Source of the DNA: an uncultured Eubacteriales bacterium
Lineage (GTDB): Bacteria; Bacillota; Clostridia; Christensenellales; Aristaeellaceae
NCBI GenBank assembly: GCA_902764875.1
Contig: CACWXP010000015.1
Location: forward strand, 1-64,000
Reading direction: 5' to 3'
DNA: 64,000 nucleotides
The translations under genes were made by a program, and so were the position numbers. This document shows, piece by piece, positions 26,697 to 36,861 of the stretch (position 1 is its first letter; the number at the start of each line of letters is the position of its first letter). The notes under the pieces were generated by a model. The model was not told where the DNA came from and ran no database searches. It saw only the letters and a program-made list of their open reading frames with translations.

Positions 26697-27565
26697 TGAG
26701 TGAAGCAACAGCAAAGCGTCACATGGGACTGAAAGCCTCCCGTGCGGTGACCAATACGGCGATTCATGTGCTGCTGATCGTGATCAGCATTATCTGGCTG
26801 ATTCCATTTGTCTGCATTGTGCTGCAGTCCTTCCGGGTGGAAAACAGCGGACAGGTCGGATATGTGCTTCCGAAAGTCTGGGGAACGGACAACTATGTCA
26901 ACCTGTTCCAGACGGATTTTCCGCGATGGTATACCAATACCTTTATCGCAGCTATCATCACGGCCATCCTGCAAACGGTGATTGTGCTGTGCATGAGCTA
27001 TACCCTGAGCCGTTTCCGCTTTAAAATGCGCCAGCCGCTGATGAAGTTCATGCTGATTCTGGGTATGTTCCCTGGTATGCTTTCCATGATCATTCTTTAC
27101 CGCGTGCTGAAGGATCTGGGGCTGACGCAGGAAAACGCCACACCGGGCCTAATCCTTGTGTATGTTGCATCTTCCGGCATGGGCTACTACGTGTCCAAAG
27201 GATTCTTTGACACGATTCCGATGTCGCTGGACGAGGCGGCGCGGATCGACGGGGCAACGCGGGCGCAGATCCTCTACAAGATTATTCTTCCCCTTTCCAA
27301 GCCGATCGTCATCTATACCGTCCTGACTGCCTTTATGGGACCGTGGGGTGACTACGTCTTTGCACGCTATATCGCCTTTGGTGCATCAGCCGGCAAGAAC
27401 GTGGCCGTCGGTCTGTATGACTGGCTGAGCAAGGACCAGATATCCAACAACTATACGATGTTCTGCGCGGGCGGCGTGCTGGTGGCGCTTCCCGTAACGA
27501 TTCTGTTCATGTTCCTGCAGAAGTATTACGTGGAAGGCGTTACCGGCGGCGCGGTGAAAGGATAA
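26696..27565 (+). CDS. Sugar ABC permease, MalG type
   Basis: This 289-residue permease has six membrane helices and the EAA loop LDEAARIDGATRAQILYKIILP (about residues 178-199). It pairs with the MalF-type subunit to form the channel. The ATG at 26696 overlaps the preceding stop (TGATG) and has GGAGG 11 bases upstream, so translation is coupled. A hydrophobic first helix (VLLIVISIIWLIPFVCIV) begins near residue 22. Downstream after 16 bp is the ATPase gene, so all parts of the importer are present. Confidence 0.94.
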   Translation: MSEATAKRHMGLKASRAVTNTAIHVLLIVISIIWLIPFVCIVLQSFRVENSGQVGYVLPKVWGTDNYVNLFQTDFPRWYTNTFIAAIITAILQTVIVLCMSYTLSRFRFKMRQPLMKFMLILGMFPGMLSMIILYRVLKDLGLTQENATPGLILVYVASSGMGYYVSKGFFDTIPMSLDEAARIDGATRAQILYKIILPLSKPIVIYTVLTAFMGPWGDYVFARYIAFGASAGKNVAVGLYDWLSKDQISNNYTMFCAGGVLVALPVTILFMFLQKYYVEGVTGGAVKG

Positions 27566-27581
27566 GGAGGGAGAGACGCAT

Positions 27582-28709
<1,128 letters not shown>

Positions 28710-28713
28710 CAGC

Positions 28714-28737
28714 GGAAGCGTCGAAATTACGCTTTCC
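28714..28737 (+). promoter_or_regulatory. Hairpin after the sugar ATPase gene
   Basis: GGAAGCGT (28714-28721) and ACGCTTTCC (28729-28737, one bulged T) flank a 7-base loop. No T-run follows, so it is at best a weak terminator or an mRNA-stabilising structure. Confidence 0.4.
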
Positions 28738-28845
28738 AAAAACAGTGAATCTGTGCTAGGATAATCTGTCTGAAGAGAACGAAAAAAAGTTCCGGGAACT
28801 GACAATTCAAATTCTTCCAGCATCGGGGAAAAGAGGTGTTCAGGA

Positions 28846-30753
28846 GTGCCGGCTGCGATGCAGATTGAAAAGTATTACTTCGCCAGCGAGATTACCGTGC
28901 TGGGGGTTTGCTTTGTCATGCTGGTGCTCCTGTTCGTCTCCTTCAAGGTGCGGATGAAGAGCTTCCGGATTTTTGTCACGATGCTGAGCATGCTGATCGT
29001 GGCCACCTGCGCGGATCTGACGCTGCACTATGTGATTGCCGGCCATCCGGACGCTCCGCGGCCGCTGGTTTACGGCCTGCGAAGCGTATACCACGTACTG
29101 CTGTTCTGCCTGCTGCATCATTACTGCGCATATACCTGCGAAGTGACGAACCTGCCGGCAAAACAGCGGAAGCCATGGATCATCCTGGCGACGGCCATGC
29201 TGATCCTCTTCTCGGTGGCGGACGTCGTCGGGATTTATTCCGGGCGCACGATGCATATTATCGACGGAGAGATTGCCTTTGAGGGATCCGCCATTTTTTC
29301 GGCGGGATACATCGCCTTTGTAACGATGCTGCTGGCGCTGCTGATCCGGGTGCGTCACCGGCTGTACAAGCGGGTGATGAACGGTTTCTTCGGCGTGATA
29401 GCCATTTCAGAAGTGGTGCTGATCGTTGCCCGGCTTCGCGGACAGTCCACCTATACGGCGGCTACTTTCCTGTTCCCGCTGATTGCGGTGATGTATCTGA
29501 TGCACTCCAACTCCTATGACATCCATCTGGGGGCGAACGACCTGCGCGGACTGAACAACCTGATCCGCTACAGCGACGAGCACGACAAGCATTATCTGTT
29601 CCTGAGCCTGTACATGCGGGAACTGGATGAAACGGGGAAAACCTTTTCCGAAGAGATGCGCGCCCTGATCCGGCATGTGGCGGAATCCTATTACCGGGGA
29701 TCCGCGCTTTTCCAGGTAAGCAACGGGCATATGATTCTGATGGTGCCCATCAGCCGGAATCCCGACTATGAGGAGCGCACGAGAAGAACTCTGGAACAGT
29801 TCGACGTTGAATATGAGAATTTCCGCTATGACTTCAAAATGGTGATCGGACAGAGCACGAAGGAACTGAGCCGGAAAAACGAATACATCAGTTTTATTCG
29901 CAGCATTCATGCCCGGATTCCGGAGAACACGATTTACCGGGTTCAGCCGGACGATCTGAACAAATACCGCAAGTATGAAATTATCCTGAAGGAACTGGCG
30001 GACATTGCCGCGAAGCAGGATCCGGAGGATCGGCGGGTGCTGGTGTACTGCCAGCCGGTGTACAACATCCGGACGGGAAAATATGACACGGCGGAAGCGC
30101 TGATGCGTCTGAAGAACGATGAACTGGGGATTGTATATCCGGATCAGTTCATTCCCCTGGCGGAAGAAAACGGCTATATTCACGCGCTGACGGAGATTAT
30201 CCTGGCGAAGACCTGCCGGGTGCTGCGCAACCTGGTTGCCGAAGGGTATGAAATTACGCGGATCAGCGTGAACGTTTCCGCGCTTGAACTGCGGGATTCG
30301 GACTTCTGCGGGGATATCAGCCGGATCATCGACGGGAACGGCATCGACAGCAGCCGCATTGCCATCGAACTGACCGAATCCCGCAACGACAACGACTTCA
30401 TGCTGATGAAGGAAAGAATTGAAGAACTGAAGGGGAAAGGCATCACCTTCTATCTGGACGATTTCGGGACGGGATACAGCAACATGGAACGGATTCTGGA
30501 ACTGCCGTTCGACATCATCAAGTTTGACCGGAGCATGGTGATTGCCGGGAGCCAGAGCAAGCGATCCGAGCAGGTGCTGGGCAGCCTGGCCGAACTTTTC
30601 AGCAAACTGAACTATTCCGTGCTGTATGAAGGCGTTGAGAACGAGAAGGACGAGCAGATGTGCTGCGACCTGAACGCATCCTATCTGCAGGGATACAAAT
30701 ATTCAAAACCGATCCCCATCAGCGAGCTGCGCGGCTTCCTGGCGAGAGGATAG
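28846..30753 (+). CDS. Membrane-bound EAL-domain protein (cyclic-di-GMP phosphodiesterase)
   Basis: This 635-residue protein has an N-terminal region of about seven helices (residues 10-225), a middle domain (about 235-380) in the position of GGDEF but without a recognisable GGDEF motif, and a C-terminal EAL domain (about 395-635). EAL catalytic elements are present: EALMRL, NVS, ELTES, DDFGTGYSN and KFDRSMV. It should hydrolyse cyclic di-GMP in response to a membrane signal. The GTG at 28846 has AAGAGG 9 bases upstream; ATG at 28858 is an alternative. Its position after a sugar importer is suggestive, but it lies beyond a 136-bp gap and may have its own promoter. Confidence 0.88.
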   Translation: MPAAMQIEKYYFASEITVLGVCFVMLVLLFVSFKVRMKSFRIFVTMLSMLIVATCADLTLHYVIAGHPDAPRPLVYGLRSVYHVLLFCLLHHYCAYTCEVTNLPAKQRKPWIILATAMLILFSVADVVGIYSGRTMHIIDGEIAFEGSAIFSAGYIAFVTMLLALLIRVRHRLYKRVMNGFFGVIAISEVVLIVARLRGQSTYTAATFLFPLIAVMYLMHSNSYDIHLGANDLRGLNNLIRYSDEHDKHYLFLSLYMRELDETGKTFSEEMRALIRHVAESYYRGSALFQVSNGHMILMVPISRNPDYEERTRRTLEQFDVEYENFRYDFKMVIGQSTKELSRKNEYISFIRSIHARIPENTIYRVQPDDLNKYRKYEIILKELADIAAKQDPEDRRVLVYCQPVYNIRTGKYDTAEALMRLKNDELGIVYPDQFIPLAEENGYIHALTEIILAKTCRVLRNLVAEGYEITRISVNVSALELRDSDFCGDISRIIDGNGIDSSRIAIELTESRNDNDFMLMKERIEELKGKGITFYLDDFGTGYSNMERILELPFDIIKFDRSMVIAGSQSKRSEQVLGSLAELFSKLNYSVLYEGVENEKDEQMCCDLNASYLQGYKYSKPIPISELRGFLARG

Positions 30754-30864
30754 CAAAACACAGAAGGGTGTTCCCTGACGTGGAGTATCCCTCTTTATAG
30801 CTTGCATTGAGGAAAAGCAGGAGAAAGATGGACGAGAAACAAAGAGAACGGGAGGAAAGAGGAA

Positions 30865-32328
30865 ATGTCCTGCACAACAATACTGGTCGGCGCGAAGGCC
30901 AGCCACGACGGTTCCACCATGGTCGCCCGGACGGAGGACGGCCACTTTGACGTGAAGAACATGGTGGTGGTCAACCCGAAGGATCAGCCGAAGAAATACA
31001 AAAGCGTGATTTCCCATTTGACCGTTGAGCTGCCGGACAACCCGATGCGCTATACCGCCTGCCCCAATGTGGACCGGAAGGCGGGGATCTGGGCAGCCAC
31101 GGGCATCAACGAGGCCAACGTCGGGATCACGGCGACGGAGACCATCACCACCAATCCACGGGTGCTGGCGGCGGATCCGCTGGTTGTTTACAAAAAGCCG
31201 AAGGGCCGGAAGGAAAAGGAAGTGCCCGGCGGCATCGGCGAGGAAGACATCGTCGTATTGGTGCTTCCGTATATCCGCAGCGCCCGGGAAGGCGTGCTGC
31301 GGCTGGCGGAGCTGCTTGAAAAATACGGGACATATGAGTCCAACGGCATCGCCTTCAACGACGAGCGCGAAGCCTGGTGGATGGAGACCATCGGCGGGCA
31401 CCACTGGATCGCCCGGAAGGTGCCGGACGATCAGGTCGTCATTGCGCCGAACCAGTTCGCCATGGACGGGTTTGACCTGAAAGACGCCTTCGGAAAGAAG
31501 GAGAACAGCCTGTGCAGCGCGGATCTGCGGGAATTCGTGGCGGAAAACCACCTGGACCTGAACCAGGACGGCGTGTTCAATCCCCGGTCCGTCTTCGGGA
31601 GCCGGCGGGACATGGACCACGTTTACAATACACCCAGGGCCTGGTTCATGGGGCGGTATCTGGCGCCGAAAACCTATCGCTGGGACGGGGAAAACGCGGA
31701 CTTCACGCCGGAGAGCGACAATATTCCATGGAGCCTGAAGCCGGAAAAGAAGATTACGGCGGAGGACGTGAAATATCTGCTGAGCGGAAACTATCAGGGG
31801 ACGCCCTACAACCCCTATGCCAGACAGGACACCGGCATGGGGGGAAAATACCGCTCCATCGGCATCAACCGGACAGGTGTCACCACGATCTGCCAGATCC
31901 GTCCCTATGCGCCGGAAGCGGTGAAGGGGCTGGAATGGGTCTGCTTCGGATCCACGACTTTTGACGCGATCTTCCCGGTGTATACCAATGTATCGAAGCT
32001 GCCGGATTATCTGACCAAGGTGACCACGGACGTTTCCACAGAAAACTTCTTCTGGGCAAGCCGCCTGATCGGCGCGCTGGCGGACCCGCATTTTGCTGCG
32101 ACCATTCCGCTGGTGAACCGGTATCAGGACGAAGTGTTCATCCGCGGGCGGCAGCTGGTGCTGGAGTATGACCGGAAGATTGCGGAAAGCGGGGATCTTC
32201 GCCTGGCGGAGGAAGCAAACCGGAAACTGTGCGCCATGGCGAAAGAGGAAACCGTTAAGGCGCTGAACGACGTGCTGCTGGCCGCCAGCGAGAAGATGAA
32301 AAACGCGTACCATCTGGAAGATTACTGA
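30865..32328 (+). CDS. C69-family dipeptidase
   Basis: This 487-residue Ntn-type hydrolase cleaves dipeptides. The N-terminus MSCTTILVGAKASHDGSTMVARTED is the family hallmark: C3 becomes the N-terminal nucleophile after removal of the first two residues. Other conserved parts are GINEANVGITATET and EAWWMETIGGHHWIARKVPDD. It has no signal peptide and probably acts in the cytosol, which would suit processing of peptides imported by the oligopeptide systems immediately downstream. GGAGGAAAGAGG lies before the ATG. The 111-bp gap upstream shows no clear promoter. Confidence 0.92.
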   Translation: MSCTTILVGAKASHDGSTMVARTEDGHFDVKNMVVVNPKDQPKKYKSVISHLTVELPDNPMRYTACPNVDRKAGIWAATGINEANVGITATETITTNPRVLAADPLVVYKKPKGRKEKEVPGGIGEEDIVVLVLPYIRSAREGVLRLAELLEKYGTYESNGIAFNDEREAWWMETIGGHHWIARKVPDDQVVIAPNQFAMDGFDLKDAFGKKENSLCSADLREFVAENHLDLNQDGVFNPRSVFGSRRDMDHVYNTPRAWFMGRYLAPKTYRWDGENADFTPESDNIPWSLKPEKKITAEDVKYLLSGNYQGTPYNPYARQDTGMGGKYRSIGINRTGVTTICQIRPYAPEAVKGLEWVCFGSTTFDAIFPVYTNVSKLPDYLTKVTTDVSTENFFWASRLIGALADPHFAATIPLVNRYQDEVFIRGRQLVLEYDRKIAESGDLRLAEEANRKLCAMAKEETVKALNDVLLAASEKMKNAYHLEDY

Positions 32329-32491
32329 TCCTCAGACAAATTGTTTTTTTCCTGTTTTTTGGATTTTTATAAATCGCAGATCATGTACATACCGGAGAGC
32401 AGCATACAAGATTTATGATTTCGTTGGTGGAAAATGTTAAAACATGGAATTGTTTCCGGCCCTGAGACAGGGGGCCGGAAACGTAAATTGT
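32329..32491. other. Gene-free region before the first oligopeptide operon
   Basis: An AT-rich stretch with poly-T tracts just after the dipeptidase stop, then a perfect 11-bp stem (GTTTCCGGCCC 32452-32462, GGGCCGGAAAC 32472-32482) without a T-run. I see no reading frame with a credible ribosome site. Confidence 0.6.
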
Positions 32492-32519
32492 TTGCAACCG
32501 ACGAACAATATGGTAAAAT
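32492..32519 (+). promoter_or_regulatory. Promoter of the first oligopeptide operon
   Basis: TTGCAA (32492-32497), 16-bp spacer and TAAAAT (32514-32519) with an extended TG. The leader to the first gene is about 115 nt. Confidence 0.75.
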
Positions 32520-32557
32520 GGCAAAGTATCTTTGTATATAAGGTATGTTTTTTGCCA

Positions 32558-32585
32558 GCTGATTGCTTCGGCATTCAGCATTTTT
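32558..32585 (+). promoter_or_regulatory. Leader hairpin with TTCG loop and T-run
   Basis: GCTGATTGC (32558-32566) and GCATTCAGC (32571-32579) pair with one T-T mismatch around a TTCG tetraloop, followed by A and TTTTT. It has terminator form and lies inside the 5' leader of the operon, 50 bases before the first start codon. Confidence 0.6.
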
Positions 32586-32638
32586 CTTCCTCTCGCCGAT
32601 GAAAACGGCGGGCAGGGGAGCCGGAGGAGAAGCCAGAG

Positions 32639-33724
32639 ATGGACATGGACATGACGGAGAGAAAACGAAAAGAGCGGCAGCTGATTATTGTCGCGGTCAT
32701 CGCCGCGGCGATCTTTGCCGCAGGATGGATTTTTCTGCCGATTCTGGCGGAAAAGATCCTGCTGGGCGTGATCCTGGTGCTGATTGTGGGCGCCATGTAT
32801 CTCGACAACAGCACCGGGCGGTATATCTGCAAGCGCATCCTGCTGGCACTGATGACAGTGTTTATCATTGCGGCGATCACATTCTTCACGATGAATGCGA
32901 TTCCCGGCGGGCCCTTCTCCAAGGAAAAGGCGCCTTCCGCCGCCGTTCAGGCCGTTCTGGAGGAACGCTTCCACCTGAACGAGCCGGTCGGAAAGCAGTT
33001 TCTGCTGTATCTGGAAGGCCTGATGCAGGGCAATTTCGGCGTATCGACAAAAACGGGACGCGAGATCTCCACGACCATCTTTGACTCCTTTGCCATTTCC
33101 GCCAAGCTCGGCGGCATGGCGGCACTGTTTGCGATCTGCCTGGGCGTGCTTCTCGGCAGCATCGCGGCGCTGAACCGGGCAAAGCTGGCGGACCGGCTGA
33201 TTATTTTCTTCACAACGCTGTTTGTGGCTGTGCCGAGCTTTATCATGGCGACGCTGCTGCTGCTGGTTTTCTGCCTGCAGCTGAACTGGTTCCCGATCTT
33301 CAGCACGGAGAATCCATCCTATGTTCTGCCGGTCGTCGCACTGATGCTTTCGCCGATGAGCTATATTACCCGCCTGACAAAAACTTCCATGCTGGATGTA
33401 CTGGGGCAGGATTATATCCGGACGGCCCGGGCCAAAGGTGTGAATCGATGGCTTGTGATATTCAAACACGCTCTGCGCAACGCGCTGATTCCCGTGATTA
33501 CTTATGTGGGACCGATGACGGCCTATATTCTGACCGGATCCATGGTGGTTGAAGCCGTGTTTACGACGGGCGGCCTGGGAACCAAGTTTGTGCAGGGAAT
33601 CACGAACCGGGACTACCCCATGATCATGGGGACAACCATCTTCCTGGCCACGCTGATGGTGACGGCCACGCTGCTGAGCGACCTGGTGTATAAACTGGTT
33701 GACCCACGGATTGATTTTGACTGA
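32639..33724 (+). CDS. Oligopeptide ABC permease, OppB/DppB type
   Basis: This 361-residue permease has two extra N-terminal helices (about 15-50) ahead of the usual six-helix core, which starts at YICKRILLALMTVFIIAAITFFTMNAIPGGPF. The cytoplasmic EAA-like loop is DYIRTARAKGVNRWLVIFKHALRNALIP. The extra N-terminus is uncommon for this family. CCGGAGGAGAAG precedes the ATG. It opens a five-gene unit of order B-C-D-F-A, with the binding protein last. Confidence 0.9.
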   Translation: MDMDMTERKRKERQLIIVAVIAAAIFAAGWIFLPILAEKILLGVILVLIVGAMYLDNSTGRYICKRILLALMTVFIIAAITFFTMNAIPGGPFSKEKAPSAAVQAVLEERFHLNEPVGKQFLLYLEGLMQGNFGVSTKTGREISTTIFDSFAISAKLGGMAALFAICLGVLLGSIAALNRAKLADRLIIFFTTLFVAVPSFIMATLLLLVFCLQLNWFPIFSTENPSYVLPVVALMLSPMSYITRLTKTSMLDVLGQDYIRTARAKGVNRWLVIFKHALRNALIPVITYVGPMTAYILTGSMVVEAVFTTGGLGTKFVQGITNRDYPMIMGTTIFLATLMVTATLLSDLVYKLVDPRIDFD

Positions 33725-33739
33725 GGAGGCTGAGAGGAA

Positions 33740-34819
33740 ATGAGCGAGTACAATCCCAACATTCCCCCGAAAAAAAGGCCCTTCAGTATGCAGATCGACG
33801 TTGCAAAATTTGAAGCGGCCACCGACGCGGAAAAAGCCCAGCACGAAGTGATGCGGGAAAGCACGACCTTCTTCCGGGACGGAATGCGGAAGCTGTTCCG
33901 CAATCCGCTGGCTGTCGGCTCCATGATCGTGCTGCTGGTGATTCTGGTGACGATTATCATCGCACCGCTGATCGTTCCCTATTCCTACAGCGGGATGATC
34001 ACGGTGGACGGAAAGCGCGACAAAAGCGCCAAGAATCTTCCGCCGTTTACCTATTCGCAGCTGGAACAGCAGGCGATTGAAAAAGGCGAGAAGATTTTCC
34101 CCCATATTTTCGGAACAGACGAATTGTGCCGTGATTACTTTATCCGGGTGATCTACGGCGCACGGGTATCCCTGGCGGTCGGCTTCTTTGCTTCGCTGAT
34201 CGTGCTGGCGATCGGTCTTTTGTACGGCTCGATCGCCGGATACGCGGGCGGAAAGACAGACCTGATCATGATGCGGATCGTGGATGTGATCTACTCCCTG
34301 CCGGATACCCTGATGGTGATTCTGCTTTCCGTGGTGCTGGACCAGCTGCTGGGACAGAGCCTGCAGAACACGGTGCTGGCCAGCATCGGCCCGAATATGC
34401 TGTCCATGTTCGCCGTCTTCGGTCTGCTGTACTGGGTCGGCATGGCCCGCCTGGTTCGCGGACAGATCCTGAGCATCAAAAACAACGAATATGTGCTGGC
34501 GGCACAGGCCATGGGCGCCAAGCGCGGGCGGATTATCCGGAAACATATTCTGCCGAACTGCATGGGCGTGATCATTATTTCCACGGCGCTGCAGATTCCT
34601 TCCGCCATTTTTACCGAGAGCTTCCTGAGCTTTATCGGCCTGGGCGTCCAGGCGCCGATGCCTTCCCTGGGTTCTCTGGCCAATTCCGCCCGGCAGGCAT
34701 TGCAGGCTTATCCTTACAAGATGATATTCCCGGCGGCGGGCATCTGCCTGATCGTCCTGTCTTTCAACTTGCTGGGCGACGGACTTCGCGACGCCTTCGA
34801 TCCCAAACTGAGGAAGTGA
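33740..34819 (+). CDS. Oligopeptide ABC permease, OppC/DppC type
   Basis: This 359-residue permease has a cytoplasmic N-terminal tail (about 1-55), the OppC N-terminal helix (MIVLLVILVTIIIAPLIVP), a periplasmic-type segment containing HIFGTDELCRDYFIRVIYGARVSLAVG, and the five-helix core. The ATPase-contact loop is NNEYVLAAQAMGAKRGRIIRKHILPN. It forms a heterodimer with the OppB-type protein encoded 15 bp upstream. TGAGGAGG precedes the start. oppD follows after 4 bp. Confidence 0.93.
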   Translation: MSEYNPNIPPKKRPFSMQIDVAKFEAATDAEKAQHEVMRESTTFFRDGMRKLFRNPLAVGSMIVLLVILVTIIIAPLIVPYSYSGMITVDGKRDKSAKNLPPFTYSQLEQQAIEKGEKIFPHIFGTDELCRDYFIRVIYGARVSLAVGFFASLIVLAIGLLYGSIAGYAGGKTDLIMMRIVDVIYSLPDTLMVILLSVVLDQLLGQSLQNTVLASIGPNMLSMFAVFGLLYWVGMARLVRGQILSIKNNEYVLAAQAMGAKRGRIIRKHILPNCMGVIIISTALQIPSAIFTESFLSFIGLGVQAPMPSLGSLANSARQALQAYPYKMIFPAAGICLIVLSFNLLGDGLRDAFDPKLRK

Positions 34820-34823
34820 TTTC

Positions 34824-35831
34824 ATGAGTGAAATGCCAATGCTCCAGGTGAAGAACCTGCATACCTCTTTTTTCACGGATGCCGGCGAAGTGAGAGCCGT
34901 AAACGGCATCTCCTATAATCTGGACGCCGGAAAGGTGCTGGGCATCGTCGGGGAAAGCGGCAGCGGCAAGAGCGTATCTGCCTATTCCATCCTGCGGATC
35001 CTGACAGACACCGGACGCGTGACGGAAGGCGAGGTTCTTTTCAAAGGCGAGAATATTCTGGAATATACAGAGCAACAAATGCAGAAATTCCGCGGCAGCC
35101 GGATCTCTATTATTTTCCAGGATCCCATGACATGCCTGAACCCGACGTTCACCATCGGGAACCAGCTGATGGAAGCCATTCTGCTTCATACCGACCGGAA
35201 CAAAAAAGAGGCGGAAGAACGGGCCATTGAAATGCTGCGGCTGGTCGGCATCTCCGAACCGGAAAAGCGCATGAAACAATACCCCTTTGAACATTCCGGC
35301 GGCATGCGGCAACGGGTTATGATCGCCATGGCGCTGGCCTGTGAACCCGATATTCTGATCGCCGACGAACCGACGACGGCGCTGGACGTTACGATCCAGG
35401 CCCAGATTCTGGATCTGATTCAGGATCTGCAGAAACAGATGGGCATGGCCGTAATCATGATCACGCACGATCTGGGCGTTATTGCGGATATGTGCGACGA
35501 GATTATCGTGATGTACGGCGGAAAGGTCTGCGAGCGCGGAACGACGGACGAAATCTTCTATAACCCGCGCCATGAATATACAAAGGGACTGATCCGGTCC
35601 ATTCCCCGGATTTCGGAAAAGCATGAGAGACTGATTCCGATTTCCGGCTCCCCGGTGGATCTGCTGAATCTGCCGAAGGGCTGCGCTTTTGCTTCCCGCT
35701 GTGACCGTGCGATGAAAATCTGCCTGGAACAGCCGCCGGAAGAGGTCAGAGTGAATGATTCCCACATCGCCGCCTGCTGGAACAACGTAAAGAGGATGAT
35801 GGAAGAAGCGAAGGACGGTGAAGAAGCATGA
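34824..35831 (+). CDS. Oligopeptide ABC ATPase, OppD/DppD type
   Basis: This 335-residue ATPase has Walker A GESGSGKS (about 39-46), a Q-loop in [12 protein letters not shown], the signature [15 protein letters not shown] and Walker [13 protein letters not shown]. The C-terminal oligopeptide/dipeptide domain ([17 protein letters not shown]) holds the cysteines that often ligate an iron-sulfur cluster in this family. It overlaps the next gene by 4 bases (ATGA), so the two ATPases are coupled. Confidence 0.95.
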   Translation: MSEMPMLQVKNLHTSFFTDAGEVRAVNGISYNLDAGKVLGIVGESGSGKSVSAYSILRILTDTGRVTEGEVLFKGENILEYTEQQMQKFRGSRISIIFQDPMTCLNPTFTIGNQLMEAILLHTDRNKKEAEERAIEMLRLVGISEPEKRMKQYPFEHSGGMRQRVMIAMALACEPDILIADEPTTALDVTIQAQILDLIQDLQKQMGMAVIMITHDLGVIADMCDEIIVMYGGKVCERGTTDEIFYNPRHEYTKGLIRSIPRISEKHERLIPISGSPVDLLNLPKGCAFASRCDRAMKICLEQPPEEVRVNDSHIAACWNNVKRMMEEAKDGEEA

Positions 35832-36793
35832 GCGAACAGAAGCATCTGGTGGATGTACGCGGCCTGAAGGAATATTTCCCCGTTAAATCCGGCATGATGA
35901 ACAGAATCATGCTGAAGGCCGTGGATGATGTTTCCTTCACCATCGACGAGGGGGAGACGCTGGGACTGGTCGGAGAATCCGGCTGCGGAAAAACAACGGT
36001 CGGAAGAACGCTGCTGCATCTGTACAAACCCACGGCCGGCGAGGTATACTTTGACGGACGGCAGGTTACGGGTAAGAATATCGGCGAATTCCGCAAGGAT
36101 ATGCAGATTGTTTTCCAGGATCCGTATTCTTCGCTGAACCCCCGGATGACGGTTTCGGACATCATCGGTGAACCGCTGGATATTCACAAGCTGTACAGCA
36201 CTAAAAAGGAACGGGCGGACCGGATCAGCGAACTGCTGACGCTGGTGGGACTGAACAGCGAACATGCCACCCGCTATGCCCATGAATTTTCCGGCGGTCA
36301 GCGCCAGCGCATCGGCATCGCCCGGGCCCTGGCGGTGAATCCCCGTTTTATCGTCTGCGATGAACCGGTTTCCGCGCTGGACGTTTCCATCCAGGCCCAG
36401 ATTATCAATACCTTTGAGGACCTGCAGCAGAAACTCGGGATTGCATACCTGTTTATTGCCCATGATCTGCTGGTGGTTCAGCACATGAGCAAGCGGATTG
36501 CCGTGATGTATCTGGGGCGCATCGTTGAGATCGGACCCGCGAAAGACATCATCGGTTCACCGATTCATCCCTACACGGAATCGCTGATTTCCGCCATTCC
36601 CATGCCGGATCCGGAAACCGCGCGGAATAAACACCGCATCATTCTGGAAGGTGACGTGCCTTCTCCGCTGCATATGCCGAAAGGCTGTCCGTTCCGCACC
36701 CGGTGCCGCTACGCTACAAAGGAATGCGAGGAGAAACGTCCCGAACTGAAAGAAGTTGCCCCGGAACGGTTTGTGGCCTGCCACCACCGGTAA
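35828..36793 (+). CDS. Oligopeptide ABC ATPase, OppF/DppF type
   Basis: This 321-residue ATPase pairs with the OppD-type subunit. Motifs: Walker A GESGCGKTT, Q-loop VFQDPYSSLNPRMTV, signature [15 protein letters not shown] and Walker B FIVCDEPVSALD. The C-terminal CPFRTRCRYATKEC is the cysteine motif of the family. The final residues FVACHHR are typical of OppF ends. The binding-protein gene follows 68 bp later with its own strong ribosome site and no terminator between. Confidence 0.95.
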   Translation: MSEQKHLVDVRGLKEYFPVKSGMMNRIMLKAVDDVSFTIDEGETLGLVGESGCGKTTVGRTLLHLYKPTAGEVYFDGRQVTGKNIGEFRKDMQIVFQDPYSSLNPRMTVSDIIGEPLDIHKLYSTKKERADRISELLTLVGLNSEHATRYAHEFSGGQRQRIGIARALAVNPRFIVCDEPVSALDVSIQAQIINTFEDLQQKLGIAYLFIAHDLLVVQHMSKRIAVMYLGRIVEIGPAKDIIGSPIHPYTESLISAIPMPDPETARNKHRIILEGDVPSPLHMPKGCPFRTRCRYATKECEEKRPELKEVAPERFVACHHR

Positions 36794-36861
36794 AGGAAAG
36801 AATATCCGCCGGCTTTGTGAAAGACCGGTTGATATAAATTTTTGAAGGAGGAACCTACCCT

